From NCBI GenBank assembly GCA_023666885.1, contig JAMPBB010000002.1, positions 187,607 through 233,347 on the forward strand: 45,741 nucleotides of DNA, written 5' to 3'. The DNA is from Muribaculaceae bacterium (lineage in GTDB: Bacteria > Bacteroidota > Bacteroidia > Bacteroidales > Muribaculaceae). Shown in pieces: positions 1 through 7,657 of the stretch; within the stretch, counting starts at the first letter, position 1; every line of letters starts with the position of its first letter. The notes under the pieces were generated by a model. It searched no databases. It was not told the origin of the DNA and saw only the letters and a program-made list of their open reading frames with translations. The position numbers and the translations under genes were made by a program.

Positions 1-525
1 CCCCATCGCATCGATGGTTACAATGCATCCTTTGAGCTCAAGAATGCGCAATAATTTTGGTATGGCGCTTATCTCATTGCTCTTTCCGGCAACCTTCTCC
101 TGGCCGAGCAAAATATTGTTTGCCGATGCCCATGCACTGACAAGATGCGTGTAAGCTCCCGTACCGTCATCGCTGCTTCCACGCAGGCATTTCCCATCAA
201 TGGCGACAACCTCGCCATCGGTCAATTCTGCTATGCTTTTAGTCCATTCAATGAAAGAACCATTCAATTCTTTTGGGTCTAACATGCTGATTACGCGATT
301 GAAAGTGTCATGCGAAGGAATACCGTTGGGCAGATATAGGAACTTCCTCAACCAGTCTATCTTGGCATTGCCGTAGTCTTCAATCTCGTTCCATGACTCA
401 GCTCCGCAGATTACAGCGCAAAGAGATATGAACAGAATGGATTCAAGACTATGTTTCTGTGTACGTTCTACACGAGGGTCTGTTACTGTCAAGAAAAATT
501 CAAATGTGTTGTTGGTGTCTGTCAT
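1..525 (-). CDS. ISAs1-family DDE transposase, N-terminal part (incomplete)
   Basis: The minus-strand frame is open from an ATG at 523-525 to the left edge, giving 175 codons with no stop. The N-terminal part has the ISAs1/H-repeat helper-domain pattern: an early SLESILFISLCAVICGAESW stretch, then WLRKFLYLPNGIPSHDTFNR. Two likely catalytic aspartates are visible, in AIDGKCLRGS (about residue 116) and in VTIDAMG at the very edge. The third acidic residue and the C-terminus are outside the window, so activity cannot be judged. The reading frame is intact as far as it can be seen. Confidence 0.85.
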   Translation of the reverse strand, partial: MTDTNNTFEFFLTVTDPRVERTQKHSLESILFISLCAVICGAESWNEIEDYGNAKIDWLRKFLYLPNGIPSHDTFNRVISMLDPKELNGSFIEWTKSIAELTDGEVVAIDGKCLRGSSDDGTGAYTHLVSAWASANNILLGQEKVAGKSNEISAIPKLLRILELKGCIVTIDAMG

Positions 526-578
526 ATTATCATAACGACCATTTACCCCATAATAGTAGTAAACAATCGTTAAGATTA

Positions 579-598
579 TTTAAGATGCGTCAGCCCTG
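579..598 (-). repeat. Candidate terminal inverted repeat of the IS
   Basis: On the minus strand the end reads CAGGGCTGACGCATCTTAAA, which fits ISAs1-family ends. Only one end is present. The flank just outside begins GTGTTTTAAA (599-608) and would be half of any 8-10-bp target duplication. Confidence 0.55.
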
Positions 599-665
599 GT
601 GTTTTAAATCCGGCCATATCCACACATAGCTGACTTACAGCTGTCAGCGCCAATCACAGTACGGT

Positions 666-690
666 CTTATTTAAAAAGAATCTAAATAAG
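666..690. promoter_or_regulatory. Palindromic operator upstream of feoAB (candidate metal-repressor site)
   Basis: A perfect inverted repeat has arms CTTATTTA (666-673) and TAAATAAG (683-690) separated by 9 bp. It directly abuts the TTTG -33 element of the feoAB promoter, so a bound protein would block RNA polymerase. Ferrous iron uptake genes are commonly repressed by Fur or DtxR-family proteins, so such a repressor is inferred. The sequence does not say which family binds. Confidence 0.6.
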
Positions 691-722
691 TTTGGCTGTT
701 ACAGCTTATTTCACCATCTTTG
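691..722 (+). promoter_or_regulatory. feoAB promoter, Bacteroidota type
   Basis: A -33 TTTG (691-694) is followed by 20 nt and a -7 CATCTTTG (715-722). This is one base off the TAnnTTTG consensus. The start codon follows at 741, giving a very short leader. Confidence 0.65.
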
Positions 723-740
723 CATAACATTTGAGCACCT

Positions 741-3155
741 ATGAGATTAGATGAGCTACAGACGGGACAGTCGGCCATAATAGTAAAGATATTAGGCCAC
801 GGAGCGTTCCGTAAACGACTTATAGAAATGGGGTTTGTAAACGGTCAGGAGGTTAAAGTGCTGCTGCACGCTCCGCTACGCGACCCCATAAAATACAGCA
901 TAATGGGCTACGAGGTTTCGCTGCGCCGCTCGGAGGCACGCTTGGTGGAAGTGCTACCTATTGAAGACACATCTGCCACTGCCGATAATGACACTCTTGA
1001 CTCAGCTGCGGAAACTGATCACGGATGTGCGCATGATGAATTCAGCAAGCAAAGCTGTACTATAAACGTGGCTCTGATAGGCAACCCCAACTGCGGCAAG
1101 ACCTCCCTGTTTAACATAGCTTCCGGCGCACGCGAGCATGTGGGCAACTATAGCGGAGTGACGGTCGACGCCAAGAAGGGCACGTTCAAATACCGCGAGT
1201 ATACATTCAACATAGTGGATCTGCCCGGCACATATTCACTTGCCAGCTACTCGCCCGAGGAGCTGTATGTACGCCGCTTTCTGAAAGCAGAAACGCCCGA
1301 TGTGATAATAAACGTGGTAGTGGCATCCAATCTTGAACGTAATCTGTACCTGACCACTGAGCTTATAGACATGGACCGCTCCATGGTGATAGCACTTAAC
1401 ATGTACGATGAGCTTGAAACCTCCGGAGCCCGGCTCGATTACAAGCTGTTGGGCGAAATGATAGGCGTGCCCATAGTGCCTACAGTATCAAAGACCGGCA
1501 AAGGCATATCCGAGCTGTTTGACACCGTTATTTCAGTATTCGAGGGCCGTGACAAGGCTGTTAGGCACATACATGTACCGCTGGGCGATGATCTGGAAAA
1601 TGCCGTGACAGCGCTTAAAGACAAAATTAAGGCCGATGACTATGTGGGACGCCACTTCTCGCCCCGATACCTTGCCATAAAGCTGCTGGAGCATGACCGT
1701 GAGGCCGAGGACATAATCAAGGCCAGCCCTGAGGCCAAAGAAATATTGGCCGAGCGTGACAGCCTGACAGAACGGATGGAGCGCCTTACCAAGGATGACG
1801 TGACCTCAGCCATAGCCGCCAACAAGTACGGCTTCATAAGCGGGGCACTCACCGAAACGTATACCGAGGGCGAGAAGGATATAGCACAGACCACTCATCT
1901 GGTTGACGCACTTGTGACAAACAAGCTGTTCGGATTTCCCCTCTTCCTTGCAGTAATGTTCTTTATATTCTGGGCCACATTTGAAATAGGCTCCTACCCT
2001 ATGGACTGGATAGAACAGGGGGTGGCGTGGCTCGGACGTGTGGTGCAGGAGTCATTTCCTGACGGAGCGCTGAAGGACCTTGTAGCCGATGGCATAATAG
2101 GCGGAGTAGGAGGCGTAATAGTATTCCTGCCTAACATTCTGATACTCTATTTCTGCATATCGTTCATGGAGGACTCGGGCTATATGGCCAGAGCCGCATT
2201 CATAATGGACAGACTCATGCACCGCATGGGGCTGCACGGCAAGTCGTTCATTCCCTTGGTAATGGGATTCGGGTGCAACGTACCGGCCATAATGTCAAGC
2301 CGAAGCATAGAAAGCCGGAGCAGCCGCATAATAACCATACTCATAAACCCGTTCATGTCATGCTCGGCACGACTGCCTATATACGTGCTGCTCGTGGGTA
2401 CATTCTTTGAGGCTCATGCAGCCTTGGTGTTCATGGGGCTGTATCTGCTGGGCATATTCGTGGCCATGATAACGGCCCGAATGTTACGGCGCTTCTATTT
2501 CAAGGCCGATGAAACTCCCTTCGTGATGGAGCTGCCTCCATACCGCATACCCACACTCAAGACCTCGCTGCGCCACATGTGGGGCAAAGGCGAGCAGTAT
2601 CTCAAGAAAATGGGCGGTGTAATACTCGTGGCTTCCATAATAGTATGGGCATTGAACTATTTTCCGCTCCATAATGAGGAGTCAACAGCCATTGATACAA
2701 ACGGTATGTCTGTGGCCACACTGACGGATGACTCAGCCATTGACCCTGAAAACGATTCATATCTGGAAATGGCCGGAAAGATAGTGAATCCCGTGATGAA
2801 ACCGCTCGGATTTCACTGGCGAGGCACCGTGGCAGCTCTGGCCGGAATACCAGCCAAGGAAATAGTGGTGTCGACATTAGGAGTGCTCTACACCGGAAAT
2901 GAGGAGATAGATGACAACGCTTTAGGCACTCGCATCACAGCACCGAACCCGCGCACCGGCCAGCCCGACTTCACAGCTGTGGGCGCACTGGCATTCATGG
3001 TGTTCATACTGCTCTACTGTCCGTGTATGGCCACTGTTACAGCCATAGTGAAGGAAACTGGCAGCTGGAAGTATGGGGCATTTTCAGTGCTTTACAATAC
3101 AGCGGTAGCCTGGGCATTAGCATTTGTCGTATACCGGATAGCGCTACTGTTCTGA
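741..3155 (+). CDS. feoB: Fused FeoA-FeoB ferrous iron transporter
   Basis: This inner-membrane GTP-gated Fe(II) importer is 804 aa. Residues 1-73 form a FeoA (SH3-like) domain, followed by an acidic linker to about 105. The FeoB G domain has G1 GNPNCGKT (114-121), G3 DLPG (160-163) and an NMYD G4 motif near 218. A helical domain precedes the membrane core, which starts near residue 390 and carries the gate motif GFGCNVPAI near 508-516. FeoA-FeoB fusion is common in Bacteroidota. The gene stands alone behind its own promoter and palindrome, and its stop lies 2 bp from the stop of the convergent mutS2 gene. No FeoC is visible. Frame and motifs are intact, so it should be functional. Confidence 0.97.
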   Translation: MRLDELQTGQSAIIVKILGHGAFRKRLIEMGFVNGQEVKVLLHAPLRDPIKYSIMGYEVSLRRSEARLVEVLPIEDTSATADNDTLDSAAETDHGCAHDEFSKQSCTINVALIGNPNCGKTSLFNIASGAREHVGNYSGVTVDAKKGTFKYREYTFNIVDLPGTYSLASYSPEELYVRRFLKAETPDVIINVVVASNLERNLYLTTELIDMDRSMVIALNMYDELETSGARLDYKLLGEMIGVPIVPTVSKTGKGISELFDTVISVFEGRDKAVRHIHVPLGDDLENAVTALKDKIKADDYVGRHFSPRYLAIKLLEHDREAEDIIKASPEAKEILAERDSLTERMERLTKDDVTSAIAANKYGFISGALTETYTEGEKDIAQTTHLVDALVTNKLFGFPLFLAVMFFIFWATFEIGSYPMDWIEQGVAWLGRVVQESFPDGALKDLVADGIIGGVGGVIVFLPNILILYFCISFMEDSGYMARAAFIMDRLMHRMGLHGKSFIPLVMGFGCNVPAIMSSRSIESRSSRIITILINPFMSCSARLPIYVLLVGTFFEAHAALVFMGLYLLGIFVAMITARMLRRFYFKADETPFVMELPPYRIPTLKTSLRHMWGKGEQYLKKMGGVILVASIIVWALNYFPLHNEESTAIDTNGMSVATLTDDSAIDPENDSYLEMAGKIVNPVMKPLGFHWRGTVAALAGIPAKEIVVSTLGVLYTGNEEIDDNALGTRITAPNPRTGQPDFTAVGALAFMVFILLYCPCMATVTAIVKETGSWKYGAFSVLYNTAVAWALAFVVYRIALLF

Positions 3156-3157
3156 GG

Positions 3158-5611
3158 TCAGTCAAACTCCACCACCGTGATACCGGCTCCGCCAAACTGC
3201 ACATGCTCATCGCGGTATGACCTTACTCCGGGTACTGTGTCAAGATAATTACGGATATACTGCCGCAGTGCTCCGGTACCCGTGCCGTGGAGTATGCGCA
3301 CGCGTCCGGCATTGAACTGTATGGCATCGTCTATAAAATAAGTCACAGCCTGTACCGCCTCATCCACACGCATACCGCGCACGTCTATCTCACGGTTAAA
3401 TTCAAGCTGACGCTTACGCGAGGCATCGGATGATGAAGAGCTCACTGAAAGCACTCCTTTCGATGCCGCCGACGGTATGGTAGCCGATGTGTGGCGCAGC
3501 CTGTCTATGCGCACTGTGGTCTTGATCATGCCGAACACTACGGTAGCCTTCGTGCCATTGATTTCCTCCACACGTCCCGGTGTCCCTTCGCCGTCGAGTT
3601 TCACTATATCACCTACAGCTATAGGTTTCAGGCCTGATATGGGCTCTTCCTTACGCTTCTTCTTGCGGCGTGGAGCCTTGTCAAGCAGACTGTTTGACAA
3701 GGCAGCCGACTTTTCAAGATTCTGCCGTTCCTCTTTCAATCGCTGCCGGGCCATGGCGGTCTGCTCCTTGTCGGCCTGAGCATTGCGTATGTCACGTATA
3801 GTCCTTTCTATGGCAGCGTTTGATCCCTCAAGAATCTTGCGCGCCTCGGCCTTGGCCTCTTCTATAATCTCACGGCGCTTGGCACGGAGCATCTCGGCGT
3901 CATTCTCATATTGAGCCAACCGCGCCTCCATGCTCTTCTCCTTTTTCCTTATATCAGCTCGCTTGTTTTCCCAGTACTTGCGGTCACGTGCTATGTCAAG
4001 GAGATACTTGTCCATATTCACATAGTCACTTCCCACTATAGCCTCCGCATCAGCCAATATTTCAGGTGACAGTCCTGTCTTTCGGGCTATCTCTATGGCA
4101 AACGAACTGCCGGGATTGCCTATTGAAAGGCGGAAAAGCGGCTGCATCAGATGCCTGTCATATAGCATGGAGCCGTTGACCAGCCCGTCAGTATCTTCGG
4201 CAAAGTGCTTAAGATTCTGATAATGGGTGGTAATTACGCCCCACATACCCTTCATATTTATCTGCTTCAGGATAGCTTGAGCCAGAGCCCCGCCTATCTG
4301 CGGCTCGGTACCCGAGCCGAATTCATCAATCAACACAAGCGATGTGGCATGCCATCGCTGCAGGAGCAGTTTCATGTTGCGCAGATGCGAGCTGTATGTA
4401 CTAAGGTCATCCTCCAATGACTGGTCATCGCCTATATCTACGAAAATATCATCGAATATACCGAAGTGAGAGTTTTCATATACCGGCGGAAGCATACCGC
4501 ACTGCGTCATATATTGGACTATGCCCACCGTCTTAAGGCATACTGATTTGCCGCCGGCATTAGGGCCGGAGATTATCAGCAGACGCTCCTTGGGGGTAAG
4601 CGTTATGTCTAACGGGACCACTTCCTTGCCCTGACGGCGTAGCGAAGCCAACAGCCCGGGATGGCATGCATGATACCATTCCAGTTCGGCAGAAGCTGAA
4701 AGAGCCGGAAGTGTACCTCCGTAAGTGTCGGCATACAGCGCTTTGGCGTGAATGAAATCAAGCTCTGACAGCACGGAGCCGCTCGCCATCATGTCATCAG
4801 CATACGGGCGCAGCTCCGAGGCCACCACAGTGAGTATGCGCGTTATTTCACGGCGCTCCTCCATCTGGGTTTCGCGTATTCGGTTATTTATCTCTACCAC
4901 CTCGGCCGGTTCTATGAAAACGGTCTTTCCTGATGCTGACTCATCATGTACTATACCGTTGATGCGGCGCTTGTACATGGGAGCCACGGGGAGCACCATA
5001 CGCCCGTCGCGCATGGCCGGAGTGGCATCCGCATCAAGCATACCCTCCTGTACGGCACGAGCCATGACGCGGCGTAGAGCCGTCCCGGCAGCTCCGGACA
5101 TGGACGTAAGTCGTTTCCTTATGTCGGCCAATTCGGCCGAGGCATTGTACTTTACATTGCCGAACCTATCCAATATGCGGTCTATTGCAGCCATACATTC
5201 ATTAAACGTGAACAGACCCGAGGCCACACCGGCCAGACACGGGGTGGACGGCACAGAAGCATCGGCTCCCGGACGGCGGCGTTCGAAATAGCGGCACAGC
5301 TCCGTCATCAAAGCCAGCCCGCGCCTGAGCGTCAGCAGTTCCGCTGCCGGCAGGAACGAGCCGGGTACCTTAAGAGCACGTATAAGGTCACGCAAGTCAC
5401 CGGTATCGGATAGCGGTATCGGCTCATCACCTCTTATAATACCCAGCATCTCAGCGGTGGAACGCAGCATGAAGCTCACCTCGTCAAAGTCGGTGCGAAA
5501 CTGCATGGAATCTACATACTCACGAGCTCCGGGCGTAAGACACCGGCCGTACAATTCATGCCGTACGGACGCAAAACCTACTTTCTGTTCAAACGTGTCA
5601 GGATATATCAT
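3158..5611 (-). CDS. mutS2: MutS2 endonuclease/ATPase (Smr domain)
   Basis: The 817-aa protein has the MutS2 layout: N-terminal clamp/lever helices, an ABC-type ATPase core, a long charged coiled coil (about 515-640) and a C-terminal Smr domain. The ATPase has Walker A GPNAGGKS (349-356), the STYSSHL signature (404-410) and Walker B LVLIDEFGSGT (425-435). The Smr domain (about 740-817) has EIDVRGMRVDEA and HGTGTGALR (775-783). MutS2 proteins lack the mismatch-reading domain of MutS. They act in recombination control and, in Bacillus, in rescue of collided ribosomes (family knowledge). The start at 5611 lies only 8 bp past a -7 box, so the leader is nearly absent. Confidence 0.96.
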   Translation of the reverse strand: MIYPDTFEQKVGFASVRHELYGRCLTPGAREYVDSMQFRTDFDEVSFMLRSTAEMLGIIRGDEPIPLSDTGDLRDLIRALKVPGSFLPAAELLTLRRGLALMTELCRYFERRRPGADASVPSTPCLAGVASGLFTFNECMAAIDRILDRFGNVKYNASAELADIRKRLTSMSGAAGTALRRVMARAVQEGMLDADATPAMRDGRMVLPVAPMYKRRINGIVHDESASGKTVFIEPAEVVEINNRIRETQMEERREITRILTVVASELRPYADDMMASGSVLSELDFIHAKALYADTYGGTLPALSASAELEWYHACHPGLLASLRRQGKEVVPLDITLTPKERLLIISGPNAGGKSVCLKTVGIVQYMTQCGMLPPVYENSHFGIFDDIFVDIGDDQSLEDDLSTYSSHLRNMKLLLQRWHATSLVLIDEFGSGTEPQIGGALAQAILKQINMKGMWGVITTHYQNLKHFAEDTDGLVNGSMLYDRHLMQPLFRLSIGNPGSSFAIEIARKTGLSPEILADAEAIVGSDYVNMDKYLLDIARDRKYWENKRADIRKKEKSMEARLAQYENDAEMLRAKRREIIEEAKAEARKILEGSNAAIERTIRDIRNAQADKEQTAMARQRLKEERQNLEKSAALSNSLLDKAPRRKKKRKEEPISGLKPIAVGDIVKLDGEGTPGRVEEINGTKATVVFGMIKTTVRIDRLRHTSATIPSAASKGVLSVSSSSSDASRKRQLEFNREIDVRGMRVDEAVQAVTYFIDDAIQFNAGRVRILHGTGTGALRQYIRNYLDTVPGVRSYRDEHVQFGGAGITVVEFD

Positions 5612-5619
5612 ATCAAATG

Positions 5620-5627
5620 CAAAGGTA
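5620..5627 (-). promoter_or_regulatory. -7 box of the mutS2 promoter
   Basis: The minus strand reads TACCTTTG, a perfect TAnnTTTG match just before the mutS2 ATG. No clear TTTG sits at the -33 distance. Confidence 0.6.
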
Positions 5628-5740
5628 CATAAAAAATACGTTCTCCGCCAAGCCCTTCCGAACAGGGCATAGATTCAAACATTTTTCACAAAACATATGT
5701 TATATGATAAACAACTATTCAACTATTAAAACATATTATT

Positions 5741-6295
5741 ATGAAAACGCTCAATCTTAACTTTTGGGGTAAATCCAAGTATTGGTGGATAGTACTCCTC
5801 GTGGGCATACTCATGGTACTTAGCGGTTTCGCTTACTGGTTCTGGCCCGCCGCAGGGTATGCAGTGGCATCGCAGATATTTGGCTGGATGCTCGTGCTTG
5901 CCGGCATTGTACAGCTTTGCGTGGCAGCGGGTCCTGACCGCGCACGCGGATGGGGCTGGTGGATAGCCGGCGGCGTCATTGACATGTTTATAGGTTTCAT
6001 GCTTGTAAGGAGTGTGATCCTGTCCGAGGCCGTATACCCCTACTTCATAGCCATAGTATTCCTGTATTGGGGCATATCGGCCATCATATCCTCAGTAAGT
6101 CAGCGTGAACGCCGCTACTGGTGGCTATACCTTATCAACGGCATACTGCTCATGGTTATAGGCTTCTTCTTTGTGGAGGCCGGATGGTATCAGGACATGC
6201 TTATGACCAGCTTCCTCACCTCGCTTGCATTCATATACTGGGGCTTCACCATATCTATGCTCAGCTATGACATGCGTCCCGAAGTCAAAGAATGA
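5741..6295 (+). CDS. HdeD-like DUF308 membrane protein
   Basis: This 184-aa integral membrane protein has about six hydrophobic helices (near 17-33, 42-62, 71-90, 96-115, 123-143 and 151-172), typical of the DUF308/HdeD family. Loops are short, and Trp/Tyr residues cluster at helix ends. HdeD of Escherichia coli is linked to acid resistance, but most members have no assigned function, so no role is proposed. It lies alone between mutS2 (divergent) and the Trp-rich gene. No TAnnTTTG box is visible upstream. A GC hairpin follows the stop. Thirteen of its 18 Ile codons are ATA. Confidence 0.85.
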   Translation: MKTLNLNFWGKSKYWWIVLLVGILMVLSGFAYWFWPAAGYAVASQIFGWMLVLAGIVQLCVAAGPDRARGWGWWIAGGVIDMFIGFMLVRSVILSEAVYPYFIAIVFLYWGISAIISSVSQRERRYWWLYLINGILLMVIGFFFVEAGWYQDMLMTSFLTSLAFIYWGFTISMLSYDMRPEVKE

Positions 6296-6302
6296 ACCCA
6301 TG

Positions 6303-6323
6303 CCGCACATGCATAATGTGCGG
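6303..6323 (+). terminator. Hairpin after the HdeD-like gene
   Basis: A perfect 8-bp stem CCGCACAT/ATGTGCGG encloses a 5-nt loop, 8 bp after the stop codon. There is no T-tract, so terminator function is only likely. Confidence 0.45.
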
Positions 6324-6446
6324 GGCTGACATTATCACCGTCCGATCCACACCTTCCCTCTCCCTCAGAGCGGAAGCGGGTCGGGCGGATAATGTTAAAA
6401 ACGCATAATAATGTGCCGAGGTCATCATTTTTACATTGTAATTATA

Positions 6447-6454
6447 TATTTTTG
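6447..6454 (+). promoter_or_regulatory. -7 box upstream of the Trp-rich gene
   Basis: TATTTTTG matches TAnnTTTG and lies 83 bp before the ATG. No TTTG is found at -33, so this is a partial match. Confidence 0.45.
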
Positions 6455-6537
6455 TCTATTCATGCATTAAACGGCTTCATCCGGAAAACGTCTAATGAGA
6501 AAACCATTATTTTGAATCAATTTACAGGAACTGCATC

Positions 6538-7575
6538 ATGAATACAAAAATCACAGCACTCATTATTTCAATGCTCATGGGCGGTGTGACATTTGCTTCG
6601 GCCCATAGTTACGATGATGACGACATCTATTACAATCCGTCAAAAGCCACAAAGACCAAGGCCAAGGAAAAGAAGACATACACACAGCGCGCCAATGGCG
6701 TAATTCTATATCCCGTACAGGACTATCCCGCTGCCGATACCTACACCGTACCGGCCACAGCATCATCTAACCGATCCGTGGATGAATACAATAGGCGCGG
6801 CATATTTGCCACCGGTGCCAAACCGGATGCTACGGATTCAACGTCAACGGACGCGTTTGTCAACACTCGCCGCATAGAGCGTTTCTACAATCCTGACATA
6901 GTAGTATCATCGGCCGATGATGAGCTTGTACAGTACTACTATGCCGAGCCTGCCAACGTAAACATCATAGTGAACGCTCCCGACTATTGGGGCTATCCCT
7001 ATTATGGAAGCGCATGGGCTTGGGGCAATCCGTGGTACTGGAACTCATGGGGCCCGTCATGGTCATGGAGCTGGGGCTGGAACAACCCGTGGTACTGGAA
7101 CTCGTGGGGCCCGTCATGGTCATGGAGCTGGGGCTGGGGTCCCGCCTGGGCTTGGGGACCTTCATGGGGTCCGGCATGGTCGTGGGGATGGGGGCCGGCA
7201 TGGACACCCTCTCGCAGGCCGGGAGCCGTAGGCCACGTACGTCCGGCATATACAGGCGGACGTCCCGGCGGCACAGCAGCCGGATACAGGCCCGGACGCG
7301 GATACAACAACACCGTTACCGGCAATAACGGTTACCGTCAGGGACGCGGCAACATTCGCGGCGCTCAGGACTCCAACCGCTACTCACCCACCACACGCCC
7401 GGGTTACAACACTAATCAGAATAGCAATCAGAACAATAATAATAACGGTTACCGTCCCGGAAATACCCGAGGCAATTCATCGTGGGGCACCGGCACTTCA
7501 GGCGGTTCACGCGGCGGATTCGGTGGCGGTGGCGGCACCCGAGGAGGCGGCGGTGGCGGACGCGGGCGTCATTGA
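6538..7575 (+). CDS. Secreted Trp-rich, Gly/Arg-rich low-complexity protein, function unknown
   Basis: I do not recognise a named family for this 345-aa protein. A signal peptide (about 1-22, ending FASA) is followed by an acidic patch DDDD (26-29), a Lys-rich segment (36-46) and a Tyr-rich stretch to about 150. Residues 151-222 hold 24 tryptophans, in SWSWSWGW and NPWYWNSWGPSW blocks. Residues 228-310 are Arg/Gly/Asn-rich with RPG and YRPG repeats. The tail (320-345) is almost all Gly with RGG and RGRH. The Trp block comes partly from a 57-bp tandem duplication. It has its own putative promoter and precedes a FadL-like barrel by 82 bp. An envelope location is inferred from the signal peptide only. 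Composition makes homology searches unreliable. Confidence 0.75.
   Translation: MNTKITALIISMLMGGVTFASAHSYDDDDIYYNPSKATKTKAKEKKTYTQRANGVILYPVQDYPAADTYTVPATASSNRSVDEYNRRGIFATGAKPDATDSTSTDAFVNTRRIERFYNPDIVVSSADDELVQYYYAEPANVNIIVNAPDYWGYPYYGSAWAWGNPWYWNSWGPSWSWSWGWNNPWYWNSWGPSWSWSWGWGPAWAWGPSWGPAWSWGWGPAWTPSRRPGAVGHVRPAYTGGRPGGTAAGYRPGRGYNNTVTGNNGYRQGRGNIRGAQDSNRYSPTTRPGYNTNQNSNQNNNNNGYRPGNTRGNSSWGTGTSGGSRGGFGGGGGTRGGGGGGRGRH
7027..7137 (+). repeat. In-frame 57-bp tandem duplication inside the Trp-rich gene
   Basis: The 54-bp stretch 7027-7080 recurs at 7084-7137 with two differences (T/C and A/G), a period of 57 bp or 19 codons. The unit encodes NPWYWNSWGPSWSWSWGW. A diverged, shorter WGPAWAWGPSW-type series follows to about 7205. 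Confidence 0.9.
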
Positions 7576-7657
7576 CCCGCATGTGGCCACCCGGCCAATG
7601 CCTGACCTCAAAACATAACCATAACTACACACCCTTTTTTAGAGTATATTCGGAATT

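Larger units (their letters stand above)
1..598 (-). mobile_element. ISAs1-family insertion sequence, truncated by the window edge
   Basis: The element holds the transposase gene at 1-525 and a 73-bp non-coding end. Its outer boundary is put at 598, because the minus strand read inward from there begins CAGGGCTGACGCATCTTAAA. A CAGGG start is typical of ISAs1-family terminal repeats (family knowledge). The other end lies outside the window, so the repeat pair and target duplication cannot be confirmed. The transposase is transcribed away from feoAB, so the 5' side of the element faces the iron gene. Confidence 0.75.

Noticed and set aside
7002-7325. Long open frames on both strands across the Trp-rich repeats
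   Set aside because: They are by-products of GC-rich, repeat-biased DNA. Only the 6538-7575 frame has a signal peptide, a promoter and a stop in the right context.
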